Origin: Cytophagaceae bacterium ABcell3
GTDB lineage: Bacteria > Bacteroidota > Bacteroidia > Cytophagales > Cytophagaceae
Assembly (NCBI GenBank): GCA_030913385.1
Contig: CP133159.1
Location: 1,262,584-1,326,583 of the forward strand
Length of the DNA stretch: 64,000 nt
Direction: 5' to 3'
Position 1 is the stretch's first letter. Every line of letters begins with the position of its first letter. Under the pieces are notes generated by a model, which did not search any database, was not told the origin of the DNA, and worked only from the letters and a program-made list of their open reading frames with translations. Position numbers and translations under genes: made by a program. This document shows positions 18,985 through 28,950 of this stretch, piece by piece.

Positions 18985-19139
18985 GTTAAACCTGAAATAT
19001 GCATTAGAACTTTCTATTGCGTGACAAAATAATTTCAAATCAGACGCTTCGCTTGCAAGAACCACTATGCTGCTTTGCAAACCAAATACGCTGTTTTTTT
19101 GCCCCTCATAACGAAATCTAATGCATTATCCGAGTTAAA
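18985..19139. repeat. Small inverted-repeat element, copy A (about 155 bp)
   Basis: Ends in imperfect inverted repeats: left TTAAACCTGAAATATGCATT, right end (reverse) TTTAACTCGGATAATGCATT. Its interior matches the copy at 35063-35236 when reversed (shared blocks CGTCTGATTTGAA, GTATTTGGTTTG, CATAGTGGTTCT, CGTTATGAGGGGCAAAA). There is no coding capacity. It looks like a non-autonomous, MITE-like element or a structured intergenic repeat, and lies 11 bp upstream of the rpsU ATG. Confidence 0.8.
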
Positions 19140-19206
19140 TTCTCATACTAATTAAGAGCCGTAAATTTAAAAAAGCAAACTTTATTTTTGTTAAAAAGCT
19201 TTTTGT

Positions 19207-20349
19207 TTATTTTTTCATTAAAGATCTGGCTATGACAATCTTCTGTATCTCAGATGTGCCTTCGCCGATGGTACACAGTTTAGCATCTCTATAGTATTTT
19301 TCTACAGGGTAATCTTTAGTATATCCGTAGCCCCCAAAGATCTGCACTGCCTCATTGGCTGTTTTGACGGCAACCTCAGAAGCGTAATATTTAGCCATAG
19401 CAGACTCCTTGGTCACGCTTTGGTTTCTGTTCTTCAAATCGGCCGCCCTGTAAATTAGCAACTTCGCAGCCTCTACTTCTGTAGCCATATCTGCTAATTT
19501 GAAGCTAATTCCTTGGAAGGAGGAAATAGGCTTGTTGAATTGGTGCCTTTCTTGCGCATAAGCTAGCGAGGCTTCCAGTGCGCCTTCTGCTATGCCTAAA
19601 GCTAGAGCGGCTATTGAAATCCTACCTCCGTCAAGAATTTTTAGGGCCTGAACAAAGCCTTCACCCACATCGCCGAGGATGTTTTCTTTGGGAACTTTAC
19701 AGTTGTCAAAGATCAGCTCCGTGGTTTCAGAAGCCCGCATTCCCAGTTTATTTTCTTTTCTTCCTGCGGAAAACCCAGGTGTCCCTTTTTCAACGACAAA
19801 GGCAGTGGCACCTTTTTTATCGCCCGGTGCTCCTGTTCGGGCTATGATTACTGCCACATCGCCAGACTTTCCGTGGGTTATAAAATTTTTAGAACCATTT
19901 AGAACATAGTGGTCACCATCGGGTAGTGCTACTGTTTTCATATTGGCTGCATCAGAACCTGTGTTGGGTTCTGTGAGTCCCCAAGCCCCTATCCATTCGG
20001 CTGTAGCTAGTTTGGGTAGCCATCTTTCTTTTTGCTCTTCACTGCCAAACTGCAAGATATGGTTAGTGCATAGTGAGTTATGGGCAGCCATTGATAAGCC
20101 AATGGAACCATCTATTTTAGAAAGCTCGGTAATGGCAGTTACATACTCGAAGTAGCCAAAACCGGCACCTCCATATTTCTCAGGCACCAAAACTCCCATA
20201 AGTCCGAGTTTGCCCATTTCTTTAAACATTTCTACAGGAAACGCTTGGTCTTCGTCCCACTGCATGAAATAAGGTTTTATATGCTTCTCTCCGAAATCTT
20301 TCACCATTCCGGTTATGAGCTTCTGGTTTTCATTAGGTATAAAGTTCAT
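19207..20349 (-). CDS. Acyl-CoA dehydrogenase, short/medium-chain type
   Basis: 380 residues from the ATG at 20349 (MNFIPNENQ); a TTG ten codons upstream gives a less plausible N-terminus. FAD-dependent first step of beta-oxidation. Features: [15 protein letters not shown] and TGAPG near the FAD/substrate pocket, the family pattern [18 protein letters not shown], and the catalytic-base region [14 protein letters not shown]. Stands alone between repeat copy A and the nucleotide-sugar cluster. Confidence 0.93.
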   Translation of the reverse strand: MNFIPNENQKLITGMVKDFGEKHIKPYFMQWDEDQAFPVEMFKEMGKLGLMGVLVPEKYGGAGFGYFEYVTAITELSKIDGSIGLSMAAHNSLCTNHILQFGSEEQKERWLPKLATAEWIGAWGLTEPNTGSDAANMKTVALPDGDHYVLNGSKNFITHGKSGDVAVIIARTGAPGDKKGATAFVVEKGTPGFSAGRKENKLGMRASETTELIFDNCKVPKENILGDVGEGFVQALKILDGGRISIAALALGIAEGALEASLAYAQERHQFNKPISSFQGISFKLADMATEVEAAKLLIYRAADLKNRNQSVTKESAMAKYYASEVAVKTANEAVQIFGGYGYTKDYPVEKYYRDAKLCTIGEGTSEIQKIVIARSLMKK

Positions 20350-20433
20350 AGTATCAGTAAAAAATTTTTTTAAAAACAATCAATAAATTATAATGTTTTT
20401 CTAAATGTAGATCATTTATTAAACGAGAAATTA

Positions 20434-20441
20434 TATATTTG
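20434..20441 (+). promoter_or_regulatory. Candidate -7 element of the nucleotide-sugar operon
   Basis: TATATTTG fits TAnnTTTG and lies about 104 bp before ugd, in the gap between divergent genes. No good -33 TTTG seen. Confidence 0.4.
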
Positions 20442-20544
20442 GATGCAAATGACTTGACTTTTATTGGTCGGATTAAAAGTTTTTGGAATAGTTTAATTTT
20501 ATCACAGAATAACTAAATTTTTTAACAGATAAACCACTGTAAGT

Positions 20545-21873
20545 ATGAAAATAGCAGTAGTAGGCACGGGATACGTTGGCCTCGTTTCGGGAACATGCTT
20601 TTCTGAAACTGGAAACTTTGTTACTTGTATAGATAACAATGAAAAAAAAGTTGAAAAACTTAAAAGTGGCGTAATGCCAATATATGAGCCTGGACTGGAA
20701 ATTCTTTTTGAAAGGAACATAAATGAGGGACGTCTTAAATTTACCAGTAGCTTAGAAGAAGGTATAGAGGGTGCAGAAATTATATTTCTTGCCTTGCCAA
20801 CGCCTCCAGGAGAAGACGGTTCTGCTGACCTAAAGTATGTACTTGGGGTGGCTGAAGAGTTAGGGCCAATGCTTAAACAATATACTGTTATTGTTGACAA
20901 GAGTACTGTGCCTGTAGGTACTGCTGAAAAAGTAAGGAAAAGGGTAGCTAAAAATGCCAAAGTTGACTTTGATGTAGTTTCTAACCCGGAGTTCTTAAGA
21001 GAAGGTGTGGCTGTAGACGACTTTATGAAACCTGACCGTGTAGTGGTGGGTACAAGTTCGCCAAAAGCCAGAAAAGTAATGGAAATGCTATATGCGCCTT
21101 ATGTGAGATCTGGTAACCCGTTGATCTTTACTGATGAGCGGTCTGCTGAATTGATCAAATATGCAGCAAACTCTTTCTTGGCTATGAAAATCACTTTCAT
21201 GAACGAAATAGCCAATATGTGCGAAAGGTTAGGGGCAAATGTTGATCAGGTACGTATAGGTATGGGTACAGATAGCCGTATTGGAAAACGCTTCTTGTTC
21301 CCTGGTATCGGTTACGGTGGTAGCTGTTTCCCTAAAGATGTACAGGCTTTGGTTAAAATGGCTGAAGAGTCAGAGTATGACTTTAAGACGCTTAAGTCTG
21401 TCATGGAAGTCAACCATGTTCAGAAAACAGCTTTATTCCCTAAAATAAAAGCTTTCTATAATGGTAACCTACAAGGTAAGAAGTTTGCTATGTGGGGTCT
21501 AGCCTTTAAGCCTAATACTGATGATGTTAGGGAGGCGCCTTCGCTTTATCTAATAGATGCTTTATTGAAAGAGGGTGCAGAAATTACTGCTTTTGACCCC
21601 GAAGCTATCGAAAATGTAAAAGGAATTTTAGGTGACAAGATTCAGTACAATGACAATGCCTATGATGCACTAAGTGGTGCAGACGCTTTAATTATAGTTA
21701 CTGAATGGTCAGAGTTTAGAACGCCAGACTTTAACAGGATGGATTCTCTTCTTACCAGTAAAGTAGTTTTTGATGGTAGAAATGTTTTTGACCTTTTTAC
21801 TATGAAAGATAAAGGATACCACTACGAGTCTATAGGACGTGAAATTGTACAACCTGAAACTGTAAAATCATAA
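20545..21873 (+). CDS. ugd: UDP-glucose 6-dehydrogenase
   Basis: 442 residues. NAD-dependent two-step oxidation of UDP-glucose to UDP-glucuronate. Rossmann start [19 protein letters not shown], the middle domain and the catalytic cysteine in [12 protein letters not shown], then the second nucleotide-like domain beginning [13 protein letters not shown]. First gene of the eight-gene cluster; its product is the substrate of the next gene's enzyme. Confidence 0.95.
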   Translation: MKIAVVGTGYVGLVSGTCFSETGNFVTCIDNNEKKVEKLKSGVMPIYEPGLEILFERNINEGRLKFTSSLEEGIEGAEIIFLALPTPPGEDGSADLKYVLGVAEELGPMLKQYTVIVDKSTVPVGTAEKVRKRVAKNAKVDFDVVSNPEFLREGVAVDDFMKPDRVVVGTSSPKARKVMEMLYAPYVRSGNPLIFTDERSAELIKYAANSFLAMKITFMNEIANMCERLGANVDQVRIGMGTDSRIGKRFLFPGIGYGGSCFPKDVQALVKMAEESEYDFKTLKSVMEVNHVQKTALFPKIKAFYNGNLQGKKFAMWGLAFKPNTDDVREAPSLYLIDALLKEGAEITAFDPEAIENVKGILGDKIQYNDNAYDALSGADALIIVTEWSEFRTPDFNRMDSLLTSKVVFDGRNVFDLFTMKDKGYHYESIGREIVQPETVKS

Positions 21874-21877
21874 TATT

Positions 21878-22849
21878 GTGTCTGGTAAGAAAAGAGTATT
21901 AATTACAGGGGGGGCTGGTTTTCTTGGCTCCCACCTTTGCGATAGGTTTATAAAAGAAGGGTACCATGTCATTGCCATGGACAACCTGATTACTGGTGAT
22001 TTAAAAAACATAGAACACCTTTTCCATTTAGAAAATTTTGAATATTACAACTGTGATGTTTCAAAATTTATTCATGTGCCTGGTGATCTGGATTATATCT
22101 TACACTTTGCTTCTCCTGCTAGTCCTATAGACTACTTGAAAATTCCTATTCAGACATTAAAAGTAGGATCTTTAGGGACGCATAACTGCTTGGGGCTGGC
22201 AAAAGCTAAGAATGCTCGTATTCTTGTGGCATCTACCTCTGAAGTTTATGGTGACCCTTTGGTACACCCTCAGAATGAAGATTACTGGGGTAATGTAAAC
22301 CCTATTGGGCCAAGGGGGGTATACGATGAAGCCAAACGTTTTCAGGAGGCTATGACCATGGCTTACCACACCTTCCATGGTGTAGAAACCCGTATCGTGC
22401 GGATCTTTAATACCTATGGCCCACGTATGAGATTAAATGACGGGCGTGTATTGCCTGCCTTTATCGGTCAGGCCATTCGGGGCGAGGATTTGACGGTGTT
22501 TGGAGATGGTTCGCAAACGCGTTCATTTTGCTATGTTGATGATTTGATTGAAGGTATTTATCGTTTGTTGATGAGCGACTATGTTTACCCTGTTAATGTG
22601 GGCAACCCTAGTGAAATTACTATCGGTGAATTTGCAGAAGAGATCATTAAGTTGACTGGTACTTCGCAAAAGGTGATCTACAAGCCATTGCCTAAAGATG
22701 ACCCTAAACAGCGTCAGCCTGATATTGCCCGTGCCAAAGAAATTTTAGGATGGGAGCCTAAGGTGAACAGGGCCGATGGTCTTAAAATTACTTATGAATA
22801 TTTTAAATCTCTTCCGGAGCAGGACTTGACCCCTAAAGAGTTTTATTGA
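21878..22849 (+). CDS. UDP-glucuronate decarboxylase (UDP-xylose synthase type SDR)
   Basis: 323 residues from a GTG start ([12 protein letters not shown]). Extended short-chain dehydrogenase with NAD motif [12 protein letters not shown], the UXS-type [25 protein letters not shown] and catalytic Tyr/Lys in [10 protein letters not shown]. This group makes UDP-xylose from UDP-glucuronate, which the preceding Ugd supplies. Four bp after ugd. Confidence 0.88.
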   Translation: MSGKKRVLITGGAGFLGSHLCDRFIKEGYHVIAMDNLITGDLKNIEHLFHLENFEYYNCDVSKFIHVPGDLDYILHFASPASPIDYLKIPIQTLKVGSLGTHNCLGLAKAKNARILVASTSEVYGDPLVHPQNEDYWGNVNPIGPRGVYDEAKRFQEAMTMAYHTFHGVETRIVRIFNTYGPRMRLNDGRVLPAFIGQAIRGEDLTVFGDGSQTRSFCYVDDLIEGIYRLLMSDYVYPVNVGNPSEITIGEFAEEIIKLTGTSQKVIYKPLPKDDPKQRQPDIARAKEILGWEPKVNRADGLKITYEYFKSLPEQDLTPKEFY

Positions 22850-22869
22850 TTTTGAACAAATCATCTTGT

Positions 22870-23451
22870 ATGGATGATCTAAAATATTTTTGCGACTCTT
22901 CATCCGTAGTGGATGAAGGATGTAGCATAGGAGAAGGTACAAAAATTTGGCATTTTTCCCACATTATGACCGGTTGCCGGATTGGTAAGAATTGTAATAT
23001 TGGTCAAAATGTTGTTGTTTCTCCTGATGTGGTTATTGGCAATGGTGTAAAAATCCAGAACAATGTTTCTGTATACTCAGGTGTAACATGCGAAGATGAA
23101 GTCTTTCTTGGCCCCTCTGTTGTTTTTACCAATGTTTTAAATCCGAGAAGTGCTATAAACAGGCGTGGTCAATACACACCCACTCTTGTTTGTAAAGGAG
23201 CTACCATAGGAGCCAATGCCACCATTGTTTGTGGTATTACCATAGGGAAATATGCTTTTATAGGGGCGGGAGCGGTAGTTACAAAATCCGTTCCTCAATA
23301 TGCTTTGGTCATGGGCAATCCCGCCAGGCAAAAAGGTTGGATGAGCGAACATGGGCATAAGCTATCTTTTGACAGTGAAGGTATAGCTGCTTGTCCTGAG
23401 AGTGGATTTAAGTATAAGATGGCCAATAATTTGGTGGAACGAATCGCCTGA
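22870..23451 (+). CDS. Hexapeptide-repeat N-acetyltransferase (WbpD/WlbB-like)
   Basis: About 193 residues from the ATG at 22870 (TTG at 22846 or 22852 would extend it into the preceding stop). Left-handed beta helix built from [IV]-G-x-x-x-x repeats: GCSIGEGTKIWHFSH, CRIGKNCNIGQNVV, ATIGANATIVCGITIGKYAFIG; ends with GNPARQKGWM. WbpD-like enzymes acetylate the 3-amino group of UDP-2-acetamido-3-amino-glucuronate. The oxidase and aminotransferase that would make that substrate are not in the window. Confidence 0.78.
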   Translation: MDDLKYFCDSSSVVDEGCSIGEGTKIWHFSHIMTGCRIGKNCNIGQNVVVSPDVVIGNGVKIQNNVSVYSGVTCEDEVFLGPSVVFTNVLNPRSAINRRGQYTPTLVCKGATIGANATIVCGITIGKYAFIGAGAVVTKSVPQYALVMGNPARQKGWMSEHGHKLSFDSEGIAACPESGFKYKMANNLVERIA

Positions 23452-23458
23452 AAGATAA

Positions 23459-24748
23459 ATGTATCAGAAATTAGTAAACAAGGAGGTATATCTAGGGGTT
23501 ATTGGGTTAGGGTATGTTGGTTTACCAATCGCTTTAGCATTTGCAAAAGAAGTAAAAGTCGTTGGGTTTGATATCAATCCTGAACGGGTTGATATGATGA
23601 GGGCGAGCATTGATCCGAGTGGCGAACTGAGCAAAGAAGATTTTGAAAACTGTGATATTGAATTCACCAATAACAGCAAAGATCTGGAAAAGGTGAATTT
23701 TTTTATTGTTGCTGTTCCTACTCCCATAGACGCCTTTAATTTGCCTGATCTTAAGCCTTTGCTGTCCGCTGTTAAAACGGTGGGTAAGGTATTGAAAAAA
23801 GGGGACTATGTGGTGTTCGAGTCTACGGTTTACCCAGGCTGCACTGAAGAGGAATGTGTACCTGTTTTGGAAAGTGAATCAGGTTTGCAATATATTCGGG
23901 ATTTTAAATGTGGTTATTCACCTGAGAGGATCAATCCAGGCGATAAAGAACACACATTGTCCCGTATTACTAAAGTAGTTTCTGGTTGCGATGGTGCGTC
24001 CTTGGAGGTTATATGCAAGACATACGAAATAGTGGTGAAAGCTGGGACCTATCGGGCAAAATCAATCAAGGTGGCTGAGGCGGCCAAAATTATTGAGAAT
24101 ACACAAAGGGATTTGAATATTGCTTTAATGAATGAGTTGTCTATCATTTTTGATAAAATGAATATCAATACGTATGACGTACTCGAGGCCGCTGGTACTA
24201 AATGGAATTTTCTTAGGTTTACGCCTGGTCTGGTCGGAGGGCATTGTATAGGTGTAGACCCATATTATTTGACATATAAAGCTAAGTCATTAGGCTATAA
24301 TCCTAATGTGATTTTGAGCGGCAGGGCTACCAATGACAACATGGGCGCTTATGTTGCAAAAAAACTGGTGCAAATGTTAATTGCGGATGATAAAAACATT
24401 CGCCGTAGCAAAGTATTGGTCTTAGGGGTTACTTTTAAAGAAAATGTATCCGATATCAGAAATTCCAAAGTGGTTGATATGATTAAAGAACTACAGTCAT
24501 ATAACCTTCAGGTGGATATTTCGGATCCTAAAGCTTCGGCAGAAGAACTCAAGGATATGTATGGGTTGGATCTGACAGTAAAACCTAAGAAAGATTACGA
24601 TGCGGTGATCGTTGCCGTTATGCATAAAGAGTATGCTGGCATGATAGAAACTGATTTTGACTCTTTTCTGAAGAAAAAGGGGGCTTTTATAGATATTAAA
24701 GGTTGGTTTAGAAAAACAATTACAAAATATCAATATTGGAGTTTATGA
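23459..24748 (+). CDS. UDP-N-acetylhexosamine 6-dehydrogenase (TviB/WbpO-like)
   Basis: 429 residues. Second nucleotide-sugar dehydrogenase of the cluster: VIGLGYVGLPIALAFAKE Rossmann start, FESTVYPGCTEEECVP, YSPERINPGDKEH, catalytic cysteine in GGHCIGVDPYYL and the terminal domain from LGVTFKENVSDIRNS. Sequence type fits the Vi-antigen TviB group that oxidises UDP-GlcNAc/GalNAc to the uronic acid. Substrate is inferred; a TviC-like epimerase three genes on supports it. Confidence 0.88.
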   Translation: MYQKLVNKEVYLGVIGLGYVGLPIALAFAKEVKVVGFDINPERVDMMRASIDPSGELSKEDFENCDIEFTNNSKDLEKVNFFIVAVPTPIDAFNLPDLKPLLSAVKTVGKVLKKGDYVVFESTVYPGCTEEECVPVLESESGLQYIRDFKCGYSPERINPGDKEHTLSRITKVVSGCDGASLEVICKTYEIVVKAGTYRAKSIKVAEAAKIIENTQRDLNIALMNELSIIFDKMNINTYDVLEAAGTKWNFLRFTPGLVGGHCIGVDPYYLTYKAKSLGYNPNVILSGRATNDNMGAYVAKKLVQMLIADDKNIRRSKVLVLGVTFKENVSDIRNSKVVDMIKELQSYNLQVDISDPKASAEELKDMYGLDLTVKPKKDYDAVIVAVMHKEYAGMIETDFDSFLKKKGAFIDIKGWFRKTITKYQYWSL

Positions 24749-25782
24749 CAAGCAAGGGAAAAATATTGGTAACTGGCGGGGCTGGCTTTATAGGGTCACA
24801 CACAGTGGTGGAGTTAATTAATGCAGGCTATGAACCGGTTATCGTAGATAACTTTTCTAACTCATTGGCTTCTGTATTGGATGGGTTGAAAAATATCATC
24901 CACAAAGATGTGCCTTGCCATAAAGTAGACTGTACAGATTATCTAGCACTTAAAGAAGTATTTAGAAAAGAGAAGTTTTCGGGCGTCATTCATTTTGCAG
25001 CCTTCAAAGCAGTAGGGGAGTCTGTTAAAGAGCCTTTAAAATATTATCATAATAATGTTGGTGGACTTGTTACGCTGTTGAGAGTTATGGAAGAGTTTGA
25101 TGTAAACCAGCTGGTTTTTTCTTCTTCATGTACTGTCTATGCGCAGCCTGATAAACTGCCTGTAGACGAAAGCACTCCTCGTAAAGCACAGTCGCCTTAT
25201 GGAAATACAAAGAAAATTTGTGAAGAGATTCTAGACGACTATTTAGTGTCTAACCAAAAAGCAGGTATTGTTTCTCTAAGGTACTTTAACCCTATCGGCG
25301 CACACCCTACGGGGCATATTGGAGAATTGCCTTTAGGGGTTCCTAATAACTTGGTACCATATATCACACAAACCGCGGCAGGTCAGCGAGAGAAGCTCAC
25401 TGTATTTGGTGGCGATTATAATACCCCTGATGGTACTTGTATCCGGGATTATATTCATGTATGCGACTTGGCTTCTGCCCATGTTAAAGCTTTGGAGGTT
25501 TTTGAAAAAATTTCAGCACCTGTCCATGAAATTGTTAATGTTGGAACAGGACAAGGGAATACTGTGCTTGAAGTAATTAAAGCTTTTGAAAAAGTTTCAG
25601 GCGAGAAGCTTAACTATTATATAGGGGAAAGAAGAAGTGGGGATGTGGAACAGATCTATGCCAGTACCCAGAAAGCTAAGGAAATGTTAGGCTGGGAGGC
25701 TCAATACAATATAGAGGATTGCATGAAAGATGCATGGAACTGGCAGAAAAATTTGAAAAATTTAAATGTGGAAATAGCATGA
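24745..25782 (+). CDS. galE: UDP-glucose 4-epimerase
   Basis: 345 residues from the ATG at 24745, which overlaps the previous stop (ATGA); an upstream TTG is less likely. NAD motif [22 protein letters not shown] and catalytic Tyr/Lys in SPYGNTKKICEE, with GIVSLRYFNPIGAHPTG as in GalE. Interconverts UDP-glucose and UDP-galactose. Its stop overlaps the next ATG. Confidence 0.93.
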   Translation: MTSKGKILVTGGAGFIGSHTVVELINAGYEPVIVDNFSNSLASVLDGLKNIIHKDVPCHKVDCTDYLALKEVFRKEKFSGVIHFAAFKAVGESVKEPLKYYHNNVGGLVTLLRVMEEFDVNQLVFSSSCTVYAQPDKLPVDESTPRKAQSPYGNTKKICEEILDDYLVSNQKAGIVSLRYFNPIGAHPTGHIGELPLGVPNNLVPYITQTAAGQREKLTVFGGDYNTPDGTCIRDYIHVCDLASAHVKALEVFEKISAPVHEIVNVGTGQGNTVLEVIKAFEKVSGEKLNYYIGERRSGDVEQIYASTQKAKEMLGWEAQYNIEDCMKDAWNWQKNLKNLNVEIA

Positions 25783-26828
25783 AAACAATTCTGATTACAG
25801 GAGGAGCAGGATTTATCGGCTCTCATGTGGTAAGATTATTCGTAAATAAGTATCCAGACTATAAAATTGTAAATCTGGACAAGCTGACTTATGCAGGCAA
25901 TCCAGCTAATATATCAGATATTGAAAATGCCTCAAACTATGAGTTTGTTAGAGGTGATATTGCTGATACAGCTTTTGTTACGCAACTTTTTGATAAGTAT
26001 AAGTTTGACAGTGTCCTTCACTTGGCGGCAGAGTCGCACGTTGACAGGTCCATAACCAACCCGATGGATTTTATATTTGCTAATGTAGTGGGTACGGTAA
26101 ACCTGTTAAATGCTGCTAAAAGCCTGTGGAAAGACAATTTTGACGGCCATTTGTTCTACCATATTTCAACAGATGAAGTTTATGGCTCTTTGGGTAAGGA
26201 AGGCTACTTCCTAGAAGATACCCCTTATGATCCACAATCGCCTTACTCTGCCTCTAAAGCTAGTTCAGATCATTTTGTGCGGGCTTACCATAATACCTAT
26301 AAAATTCCGGTGGTGCTGACAAACTGCTCTAATAATTATGGCCCTAATCAGTTTCCAGAAAAATTGATACCACTGTCTATCAATAATATTAAGAACAATA
26401 AACCACTGCCGGTTTATGGAAAAGGGGAAAATATAAGGGATTGGCTGTTTGTTGTAGACCATGCCAGGGCCATAGACGTAGTTTTTCATAAAGGAAAAGT
26501 TGGTGAGACCTATAATATTGGTGGACATAACGAATGGAAAAACATTGACCTTGTTAAGCTTCTGTGCAAAATCATGGATAAGAAGCTGGGAAGGGCTGAA
26601 GGTGAATCTGAGAAGCTTATTACCTTTGTTAAAGACCGTGCAGGCCATGATATGCGCTACGCTATCGATGCAACCAAAATTAAAGATGAGCTAGGTTGGG
26701 TGCCTTCACTTAATTTCGAAGAAGGGCTTGAGAAAACAGTTGACTGGTATCTTGAAAATACTGAGTGGCTTGAAAATGTAACGTCTGGTGCTTATCAGCA
26801 ATATTATGATAAGCAGTACAGTGCTTAA
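25779..26828 (+). CDS. rfbB: dTDP-glucose 4,6-dehydratase
   Basis: 349 residues from the ATG at 25779 (ATGA overlap with galE); the longer open frame inside galE is rejected because [17 protein letters not shown] is the natural N-terminus. Motifs: LAAESHVDRSI, the active-site Asp-Glu in STDEVYGSLG, YSASKASSDH, NCSNNYGPNQFPEKLIP. Gives dTDP-4-keto-6-deoxyglucose from the RfbA product. RmlC and RmlD homologues are not in the window, so the final sugar is open. Confidence 0.95.
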   Translation: MKTILITGGAGFIGSHVVRLFVNKYPDYKIVNLDKLTYAGNPANISDIENASNYEFVRGDIADTAFVTQLFDKYKFDSVLHLAAESHVDRSITNPMDFIFANVVGTVNLLNAAKSLWKDNFDGHLFYHISTDEVYGSLGKEGYFLEDTPYDPQSPYSASKASSDHFVRAYHNTYKIPVVLTNCSNNYGPNQFPEKLIPLSINNIKNNKPLPVYGKGENIRDWLFVVDHARAIDVVFHKGKVGETYNIGGHNEWKNIDLVKLLCKIMDKKLGRAEGESEKLITFVKDRAGHDMRYAIDATKIKDELGWVPSLNFEEGLEKTVDWYLENTEWLENVTSGAYQQYYDKQYSA

Positions 26829-26836
26829 TAATTTTG

Positions 26837-27841
26837 ATGTACGAAAGAAAATATCATCGAAAGGACATTAGTAAGTATTCCTTTTTAATTACAGGAGGTG
26901 CTGGTTTTATAGGTGCCAACCTTGTGGAATACTTATTGAAATATGGTGCAGGAAAGGTTGTTGTTTTAGACGACCTTTCCACTGGTAATTATGTTAATAT
27001 TGAAGCATTTGCTCAATATGGTAATTTCCAGTTTATAGAAGGTGATATTAGAAGTCAAAACGCTTGCAATAAGGCCTGTGAAGGTATTGATATTATTTTG
27101 CATCAGGCAGCATTAGGGTCTGTGCCTCGTAGTGTAAAAGACCCGGTGACTACTAATGAAGTTAATGTTACTGGTTTTTTGAACATGTTGAATGCTGCGA
27201 AGGAAAATGGCATTAAACGTTTTGTGTATGCAGCTTCTTCTTCTGTTTATGGCGATCATCCAGGGTTGCCCAAGGTCGAAGCGCATATTGGTAAACCTCT
27301 TTCGCCTTATGCTGTTAGTAAATATGTAAATGAGCTTTATGCAAATGTTTTTTCAGGGCTTTATGGCATAGAAACAATTGGTTTGCGGTACTTTAATATT
27401 TTTGGCCCCAAGCAAAGTCCTGAAGGTTCATACGCTGCTGTAATACCGCTGTTTATTAATAAAATGCTGAACCATGCTGCTCCTGAGATTAACGGAGATG
27501 GTTTGCAAAGCCGCGACTTTACGTTTGTTGAAAATGCAGTACAGGCAAATGTACTTGCAGCCTTGACCGACAATAATGAGGCGGTCAATCAAGTGTACAA
27601 TATCGCTGTAGGAGAACAAACCAGCCTAAATGGGCTTGTTCGGCTTATAGGAGAGGTTAGTGGTATCACGATACAGCCTGAGTATAAATCCCCTAGACCG
27701 GGAGATATAAAAGATAGTCTTGCCGATATTGGTAAGGCCCAACAATTTTTAGATTATAAGCCTTATTTTAATGTAAAAGATGGGCTGTCAATAACTTTTG
27801 AATGGTTTAAGAAAAATTTTGAACATCTAAACCAAAACTGA
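26837..27841 (+). CDS. UDP-N-acetylglucosamine 4-epimerase-like SDR (TviC/WbpP-like)
   Basis: 334 residues from the ATG at 26837 (a TTG lies one codon before). [54 protein letters not shown] and [14 protein letters not shown] match the WbpP/TviC group that epimerises UDP-GlcNAc(A) to UDP-GalNAc(A). Together with the TviB-like dehydrogenase this points to a UDP-GalNAcA branch; the activity is inferred from family resemblance. Confidence 0.85.
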   Translation: MYERKYHRKDISKYSFLITGGAGFIGANLVEYLLKYGAGKVVVLDDLSTGNYVNIEAFAQYGNFQFIEGDIRSQNACNKACEGIDIILHQAALGSVPRSVKDPVTTNEVNVTGFLNMLNAAKENGIKRFVYAASSSVYGDHPGLPKVEAHIGKPLSPYAVSKYVNELYANVFSGLYGIETIGLRYFNIFGPKQSPEGSYAAVIPLFINKMLNHAAPEINGDGLQSRDFTFVENAVQANVLAALTDNNEAVNQVYNIAVGEQTSLNGLVRLIGEVSGITIQPEYKSPRPGDIKDSLADIGKAQQFLDYKPYFNVKDGLSITFEWFKKNFEHLNQN

Positions 27842-27846
27842 TTTTT

Positions 27847-28722
27847 ATGAAAGGAATTATATTAGCCGGTGGTTCCGGAACAAGACTTCACCCATTGACG
27901 CTTGCTGTAAGTAAGCAGCTTATGCCTGTTTATGATAAACCTATGATTTATTATCCATTGGCAAGTTTGATGGAGGCTGGTATTAGGGAAATACTGATCA
28001 TATCTACTCCGCATGACCTTCCTAATTTCAAAAAACTTTTAGGAGATGGATCTTCCTTAGGCTGTAGCTTTACCTATGCCGAGCAACCTAAACCCGAAGG
28101 ACTTGCCCAAGCTTTTGTTATAGGGGAGGATTTTATTGGTCAGGATAAAGTAGCCCTGATTTTGGGTGATAATATTTTTTATGGTACCGCCATGAGCGAC
28201 CTGTTAAGAAGCAATAATGACCCTGAAGGAGGCGTAGTATTTGCGTATCACGTCCATGATCCAGAGCGGTATGGTGTGGTCGAGTTTAACAGCGACAATA
28301 CTGTATTGTCTATTGAGGAAAAGCCTACCAAACCAAAATCCAACTATGCAGTACCTGGTTTGTATTTTTATGACAATTCAGTTATTGAAATTGCAAAAGG
28401 GTTAAAGCCTAGTGCCAGAGGGGAGTTGGAAATAACAGATGTTAATAAAGCGTATTTAAAAGACGGTAAACTTAAAGTAGGCATTCTTAGTAGGGGAGAT
28501 GCGTGGTTAGACACGGGTACTTTTACCTCTTTAATGCAGGCTGGAAATTTCGTACAGACTATAGAAGAACGTCAAGGTTTAAAAATTGGCTGTATAGAGG
28601 AGATCGCTTTTCATATGGGATATATTGATGAAGGGCAGCTTGAAAAACTTGCCCAGCCTTTGATGAAAAGTGGCTACGGCAAATATTTGATGAACCTATT
28701 GGAGCATAAGGTTTATCAGTAA
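27847..28722 (+). CDS. rfbA: Glucose-1-phosphate thymidylyltransferase
   Basis: 291 residues. Nucleotidyltransferase start [16 protein letters not shown] followed by [35 protein letters not shown] and [12 protein letters not shown]. Makes dTDP-glucose for RfbB. Last gene of the cluster, five bp after the epimerase gene; a long hairpin follows. Confidence 0.95.
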   Translation: MKGIILAGGSGTRLHPLTLAVSKQLMPVYDKPMIYYPLASLMEAGIREILIISTPHDLPNFKKLLGDGSSLGCSFTYAEQPKPEGLAQAFVIGEDFIGQDKVALILGDNIFYGTAMSDLLRSNNDPEGGVVFAYHVHDPERYGVVEFNSDNTVLSIEEKPTKPKSNYAVPGLYFYDNSVIEIAKGLKPSARGELEITDVNKAYLKDGKLKVGILSRGDAWLDTGTFTSLMQAGNFVQTIEERQGLKIGCIEEIAFHMGYIDEGQLEKLAQPLMKSGYGKYLMNLLEHKVYQ

Positions 28723-28742
28723 GAATACTTTTTACAGGATAT

Positions 28743-28788
28743 ATGGGGAGGGTATTGAGCTGCTGAAAATGCTCTATGCCCTCCCCAA
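28743..28788. terminator. Long hairpin after rfbA, possible terminator
   Basis: Arms of about 17 bp with two mismatches (TGGGGAGGGTATTGAGC and GCTCTATGCCCTCCCCA) around a 10-nt loop. The downstream T-run is weak (AAATACTTTTAG), so termination is likely but not certain. Confidence 0.55.
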
Positions 28789-28805
28789 ATACTTTTAGCC
28801 CAGAG

Positions 28806-28821
28806 TTTTCTACGTAGAAAA
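28806..28821. repeat. Perfect 16-bp palindrome
   Basis: TTTTCTACGTAGAAAA between the rfbA hairpin and the partial repeat copy B. No other copy recognised in the window; could be a protein-binding site. Confidence 0.45.
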
Positions 28822-28889
28822 TGACTTAAGATCAGTTGTTTAGCTTATATTTGTATCTTAACCATAATTGCTGCTATTCATTGGCGACT

Positions 28890-28950
28890 CAAAATTGCTG
28901 ATTTATTGACTCGCCCCTCATAACGAAATCTAATGCATAATCCAGGTTAG
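28890..28950. repeat. Small inverted-repeat element, partial copy B
   Basis: One end only: GCCCCTCATAACGAAATC followed by TAATGCATAATCCAGGTTA, identical over about 38 bp to the reversed left end of copy C and close to copy A. The other terminus is not recognisable. The terminal TTA supplies the stop codon of the minus-strand chrA gene. Confidence 0.75.
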
